Below, one piece after another: positions 60,135 to 64,000 of a stretch of DNA of 64,000 nt. This DNA comes from Polaromonas sp. P2-4 (GTDB lineage: Bacteria; Pseudomonadota; Gammaproteobacteria; Burkholderiales; Burkholderiaceae_C), in the NCBI GenBank assembly GCA_024703855.1, contig CP087965.1, positions 318,001 to 382,000 of the forward strand, read 5' to 3'. Under the pieces are notes generated by a model. That model did no database searches. It was given only the letters and a program-made list of their open reading frames with translations, and was not told where the DNA came from. The position numbers and the translations under genes are program-made. Numbering within the stretch: position 1 is the stretch's first letter; each line of letters begins with the position of its first letter.

Positions 60135-60730
60135 GCGCAACTTTTGATGCGGTCAAGATCGGCATTGTCTCGGTCAGCGACCGTGCCAGTACCGGTGTGT
60201 ATGAAGACAAGGGCCTGCCGGCCCTCAAGGACTGGCTGACGCGCGCCCTGCACAACCCCATCACCTTTGAAGAGCGCCTGATTCCCGATGAGCAGGACCG
60301 CATCAGCGCCACGCTGATTGAGCTGGTCGATGCCGGCTGCTCGCTGGTGCTGACGACCGGTGGCACCGGCCCCGCGCTGCGCGACGTGACGCCCGAGGCC
60401 ACGCTGGCCGTGGCGCACAAGGAAATGCCGGGTTTTGGCGAGCAGATGCGGCAGATCAGCCTGAAATTTGTGCCCACCGCGATTCTGTCGCGCCAATGTG
60501 CAGTCATTCGCGACAAAAGTCTCATCCTCAACCTGCCCGGCCAGCCCAAGGCTATCGCCGAAACGCTGGAAGGCCTGAAAAATGAAGCCGGCGACTCGGT
60601 CGTTCCAGGCATCTTTGCGGCGGTGCCCTACTGCCTCGACTTGATTGGCGGGCCTTACCTCGAAACGCATAACGAGGTCAGCAAGGCATTCCGGCCCAAA
60701 AGCGCAATTCGCGCCCCGAAAATTCAATAA
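60131..60730 (+). CDS. mog: Molybdopterin adenylyltransferase
   Basis: 199 residues. VKIGIVSVSDRASTGVYED, DAGCSLVLTTGGTGPALRDVTPEAT with the TTGGTG motif, and ILNLPGQPKAIAETL are the MogA pattern. It adenylates molybdopterin before molybdenum insertion, serving among others the nitrate reductase of this window. Overlaps darP by 4 bases. Confidence 0.93.
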   Translation: MSATFDAVKIGIVSVSDRASTGVYEDKGLPALKDWLTRALHNPITFEERLIPDEQDRISATLIELVDAGCSLVLTTGGTGPALRDVTPEATLAVAHKEMPGFGEQMRQISLKFVPTAILSRQCAVIRDKSLILNLPGQPKAIAETLEGLKNEAGDSVVPGIFAAVPYCLDLIGGPYLETHNEVSKAFRPKSAIRAPKIQ

Positions 60731-60732
60731 AC

Positions 60733-60790
60733 CAGCCTCTAGCCCTTGAAAATTGGGCCTCAACAGCTATCAAATTGATAGCCGACGGGG
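60733..60790 (-). repeat. Interspersed repeat, copy 5
   Basis: In reverse orientation: GGCTATCAATTTGATAGCTG (hairpin GCTATCAA/TTGATAGC), GGGC and CAAGGGCTAGAGGC boxes. It fills the gap between mog and cysE, which converge. Confidence 0.7.
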
Positions 60791-60796
60791 CGCCGG

Positions 60797-61576
60797 CTAC
60801 TTGCCCATCAACTGGTTCAGCTTGTCGGCCTCAAAGGTTTCGTGCAGCGCGGCATCCTTGGGCACGCACTCTTGGGTGCTGGTGGTTTGCGGGCTGGCGA
60901 GCTTTTCAATCGCCTGCCAGAGCAGGGCAATCTGGTGCTCCTGGCCGGCCGCGTTGTCAATCAGGCCGCGCATGGCCTGCGACACCGGGTCGTCGTTTTG
61001 CGTCACGCCGTAGGCTGAAAAACCCATCTGACTGGCAACCTCTTCACGTCGCACGTCCGCCTGGGCCTGTATCACGCGCGCCGGGTTGCCCACGGCGGTA
61101 GCGCCTGCCGGCACGGGCTTGACGACGACGGCGTTGGAGCCAATTCTGGCGCCATCGCCCACGATAAAGCCGCCCAGCACTTGCGCCCCCGCGCCGACCA
61201 CGACGTTCTGCCCCAAGGTCGGGTGCCGCTTGGCCCCTTTGTACAGCGAGGTGCCGCCCAGTGTGACGCCCTGGTAAATCGTGCAGCCGTCGCCGATCTC
61301 GGCGGTTTCACCCACGACGACGCCCATGGCATGGTCGAAAAAAACGTGCTCGCCAATTTTTGCGCCCGGGTGGATTTCAATGCCAGTGAACCAGCGCGAC
61401 ATATGCGAGATAAAGCGGCCCAGCCACTTGAAGCCGTTTTGCCAGCACCAGTGCGCCCGGCGGTGCATCACCAGCGCATGCAGGCCGGGGTAGCAGGTCA
61501 GCACTTCCCAGGCCGTGCGGGCGGCGGGGTCGCGGTCAAGAATGCACTGGATGTCGGAGCGGAGTCTGGAGAACAT
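60797..61576 (-). CDS. cysE: Serine O-acetyltransferase
   Basis: 259 residues from ATG 61576 ([19 protein letters not shown]). The N-terminal helices include [17 protein letters not shown]; the left-handed beta-helix begins [20 protein letters not shown] with the catalytic His-Asp pair, then [20 protein letters not shown] and [17 protein letters not shown]. It makes O-acetylserine for cysteine synthesis. As the sequence stands trmJ reads through into it in frame, but only because of a base error in trmJ; the start methionine and family N-terminus show separate genes. Confidence 0.92.
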   Translation of the reverse strand: MFSRLRSDIQCILDRDPAARTAWEVLTCYPGLHALVMHRRAHWCWQNGFKWLGRFISHMSRWFTGIEIHPGAKIGEHVFFDHAMGVVVGETAEIGDGCTIYQGVTLGGTSLYKGAKRHPTLGQNVVVGAGAQVLGGFIVGDGARIGSNAVVVKPVPAGATAVGNPARVIQAQADVRREEVASQMGFSAYGVTQNDDPVSQAMRGLIDNAAGQEHQIALLWQAIEKLASPQTTSTQECVPKDAALHETFEADKLNQLMGK

Positions 61577-61598
61577 GGTGCCAAGTCTACTGGTCGCG

Positions 61599-62425
61599 CT
61601 ATGGTTTTGCTGGCAGGAGGGATTGGACAGGCTTTTTGTCCGCTGCCAGCAAGGCTTTTTGGACGCTGCTTGCGACATGGCTTTGGCCACGCCGCGCAGG
61701 ATGTGGATTTCTTCGGGGCTGAGCTGCGCGCGGTTAAACAGCTGGTTCAGGCGCGGCATCAGCTTTTTGGGCGAAGCCGGGTCGAGGAAGCCGATGTCGA
61801 CAAGGGCTTCTTCCCAGTGTTTGAGCATGCCGGCCACCTCGGCGGCGTCGGCCAGTTTGGCCTCGGCGGTGGCGGGCTGCACGCCAAAACCGCCCAAGGC
61901 CTGGCGCCAGTCGTAGGCAATCAGTTGCACCGCCGCACCCAGATTGAGTGAGCCAAACTTCGGATCGGTCGGAATGCTCAAGGCCACGTGGCAGCGGTAC
62001 ACGTCGTCGTTTTGCATGCCAAAACGCTCTGAACCGAACAAAAAAGCAACCGAATCGGGCTTTAGCCCAGTAGCTGCGGGCGCAAGTAGCTCTCCTTTTG
62101 ATAGCAAATCGGTTTGACCTAGCAACTCCGCAAAATGCGCCCGCGGCGCCTTGGTGGGCGGACCAAAGTCGCGCGGCGTCATGGCGGTAGCGCACAGGTG
62201 GACCATGCCATCGAGCGCTTCATCCAGCGTGGCCACAATGCGGGCGTTTTTGAGCACATCGAGCGCGCCGCTGGCCCGCTGTATGGTTTCTTCACGGTTC
62301 AGCACATTGGCCCAGCGCGGCGCCACCAGCACCAGGTCGTCAAAGCCCATGACTTTCATGGCGCGCGCCGTGGCGCCCACGTTGCCGGCGTGGCTGGTGT
62401 TGATCAGGACAAAACGGGTTTTCAT
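61599..62425 (-). CDS. trmJ: tRNA (cytidine/uridine-2'-O-)-methyltransferase TrmJ
   Basis: About 276 residues. SPOUT methyltransferase motifs are [31 protein letters not shown] and [16 protein letters not shown] break near 61670 hides the normal end [18 protein letters not shown] with its TAG at 61599. It 2'-O-methylates position 32 of tRNAs. Between [10 protein letters not shown] and PDSVAFLFG it carries about 15 extra residues encoded by the interspersed repeat (62045-62108), an in-frame insertion before the second motif. Confidence 0.9.
62045..62108 (-). repeat. Interspersed repeat, copy 6, inside trmJ
   Basis: Reverse strand: TTTGCTATCAAAAGGAGAGC, then TTGCGCCCGCAGCTACTGGGC and TAAAGCCCGATT (each box matches the other copies). 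It is translated in frame as part of [17 protein letters not shown]. Confidence 0.6.
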
Positions 62426-62526
62426 GGGTAAAAGTTGGGCCGTCGGGCCGAGCCGGTAAAATGGCGCTATTGTCGCCTGCCGCCCGGTTACCGGACCGCA
62501 GCCCTGTCGCTCTTTCTTATTCCCAT

Positions 62527-63511
62527 ATGTCCAGCAATCTACACCCCATGCTCAACGTGGCCATCAAGGCTGCGCGCCGCCGGCGCCCTCATCAACCGCG
62601 CCGCACTTGATGTCGAAGCGGTCCGCGTTTCGGTCAAGCAGACCAACGATTTCGTCACCGAAGTTGACCAGGCCGCTGAAGCCGCCATCATCGAAACCCT
62701 GCTGACCGCCTACCCCGGCCACGGCATCCTGGCCGAAGAATCGGGCAGCGAACACGGCGCCAAAGACTCTGAGCTTGTGTGGATCATCGACCCGCTGGAC
62801 GGCACCACCAACTTCATTCACGGCTTTCCGTTTTACTGCGTCAGCATTGCACTGGCCGTGCGGGGCAAGATTGAGCAGGCCGTGGTGTATGACCCGACCC
62901 GCAACGACATTTACAGCGCCAGCAAAGGGCGCGGCGCCTATGTCAACGACCGTCGCCTGCGCGTGGGCAAACGCACCCGTCTGCAGGAATGCCTGATCTC
63001 CACCGGCTTCCCCTACCGCCCCGGTGACAAGCTCAAGCCCTACCTCAACATGCTCGGCGAAGTCATGAGCCAGTGCGCTGGTGTGCGTCGCCCCGGCGCA
63101 GCGGCCCTCGATCTGGCCTATGTGGCGGCCGGCTTGACCGACGGATTTTTTGAAGCCGGATTGCAGCCCTGGGACGTGGCGGCCGGCTCGCTGCTGGTCA
63201 CCGAAGCCGGTGGCCTGATTGGCAACTTCACCGGCGAAAGCGATTTCATGGACCAGGGCGAATGCGTGGCCGGCAACCCGCGCATTTACGGCCAGCTGGT
63301 GACCACACTGGGCAAGTACAGCAAATTCGCCGGCGCCGGCGACAAGGCCACGGTACGCCAGGCCGCCATGGCCATCAGCGAGGCCGCCGCAGTTGACAGC
63401 GACACGCCCGCCGCGCCCATCGCCGAAAAAACCACCCTCAAGGCCAAGCGCATCAAGGCAGCAGGCAGCATGGGCACGCCAGACACCAAGGTGCCAGACG
63501 CGCCGTTTTAA
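62527..63511 (+). CDS. suhB: Inositol monophosphatase-family protein SuhB
   Basis: About 328 residues with one missing base near 62570. Start ATG 62527 ([17 protein letters not shown]). Metal and substrate motifs: [31 protein letters not shown] and [18 protein letters not shown]. It hydrolyses inositol phosphates and in enterobacteria also takes part in ribosomal RNA antitermination. The C-terminal 60 residues are an Ala- and Lys-rich extension beyond the usual length. Confidence 0.93.
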
Positions 63512-63622
63512 GGTTTCAAGCGGAGGGGCGCAGCGCCCTCCTGCCGGGCACTGCGCAGGCATCACAAAGTTTGGATATGCCCGGATAAGTCATTGAGATT
63601 TGAAGTTTTTAAAATTTCCCCA

Positions 63623-64000
63623 ATGGAATCCAGGCTTTGCAAGAAAAAAATCCACTGAATCAACCGCTTGCTGGCGATGTGAAGTCGGGCCACACGCCGA
63701 TGATGCAGCAGTATTTCGCCCTCAAGGCGGACTACCCCTGACACGCTGGTGTTCTACCGCATGGGCGACTTTTATGAGGTCTTTTTGGCGATGCCGAAAA
63801 GCCGCGCGCCTGCTCGACATCACGCTGACGCGGCGCGGCCAGTCGGGCGGTGAGCCGGTGGTAATGGCCGGCGTGCCCTTTCATTCCCTCGAAGGCTACC
63901 TGGCCAAACTCATCAAGCTCGGTGAGTCGGTGGCGATTTGCGAGCAGGTCGGCGACGTCGCCACCAGCAAAGGCCCGGTCGAGCGCAAGGTGGTGCGGGT
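63623..64000 (+). CDS. mutS: DNA mismatch repair protein MutS, N-terminal part
   Basis: The start of mutS, cut by the window end. After breaks near 63733 (extra C), 63788 (missing T) and 63803 (missing G) are bridged, it reads [49 protein letters not shown] and [20 protein letters not shown]. These are the mismatch-binding domain I hallmarks, including the Phe-x-Glu motif FYE. The exact start (ATG 63623 or TTG 63637) is uncertain because of a run of A. Three indels in 100 bases of an essential-type gene show local sequence error. Confidence 0.88.

Noticed and set aside
60797-62425. A single 542-codon frame joining TrmJ and CysE
   Set aside because: The join follows from one missing base near 61670; the other frame gives a normal TrmJ end with a TAG at 61599, and CysE has its own family N-terminus at 61576.

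Overview
The window is a high-GC, gene-dense stretch of a betaproteobacterial chromosome. It is most like the Comamonadaceae (the Polaromonas, Rhodoferax and Variovorax group), judged from the proteins, from a short interspersed repeat that I recall from that family, and from the order baiN-like, rpsU, yqeY. No database search was possible, so taxonomy and domain names rest on recognition of motifs.

Layout. (1) 1-8.8 kb: the end of a TRAP transporter dctP gene, then a tight minus-strand catabolic operon: FAH-family hydrolase, hydantoinase/oxoprolinase HyuA and HyuB, a small Cys-containing protein, a CobW metallochaperone and a Bug-type binding protein, with a divergent LysR regulator. (2) 10.3-23 kb: nitrate and nitrite assimilation. 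A PP2C-kinase protein and an ANTAR regulator carrying a PilJ-like domain lie on the minus strand; nirB, a PilJ-like periplasmic protein, nirD, nasA, ybiB and cobA lie on the plus strand behind a sigma-54-like promoter. (3) 23-56.4 kb: a baiN-like flavoprotein gene, then a roughly 31-kb minus-strand island encoding an extracellular contractile injection system (eCIS, phage-tail-like particle), then a degenerate second copy of the 3' part of the baiN-like gene. (4) 56.4-64 kb: core genes rpsU, yqeY, vapBC, pmbA, darP, mog, cysE, trmJ, suhB and the start of mutS.

The eCIS has sheath, tube, a Cys-rich baseplate-chaperone candidate, a disordered linker protein, a DUF4255 cap, an AAA+ ATPase, Pvc7-like tube/baseplate protein, a gp53/LysM-like protein, gp27-like hub, gp5-like spike, PAAR tip, gp25, two large baseplate-J wedges, a tail-protein-I/beta-helix protein and a large DUF6519/beta-helix fibre. 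Between the ATPase and the baseplate genes are two tandem DUF4157 proteins with different C-termini: one looks like an L,D-transpeptidase (YkuD) and one like a CdiA-type tRNA nuclease. A DUF2235 hydrolase, a HEALE-motif protein, a muramidase and an AraC-type regulator complete the island. Three copies of a ~190-bp repeat, derived from the 3' end of the regulator gene and carrying TTAGGACAATC pairs at 21-bp periodicity, mark intergenic positions in it.

The sequence carries about 50 apparent one-base indels, which break even mutS, suhB, pmbA, nirB and nasA. I treat them as probable sequencing or assembly errors and annotate whole genes across them, naming the approximate frame breaks.
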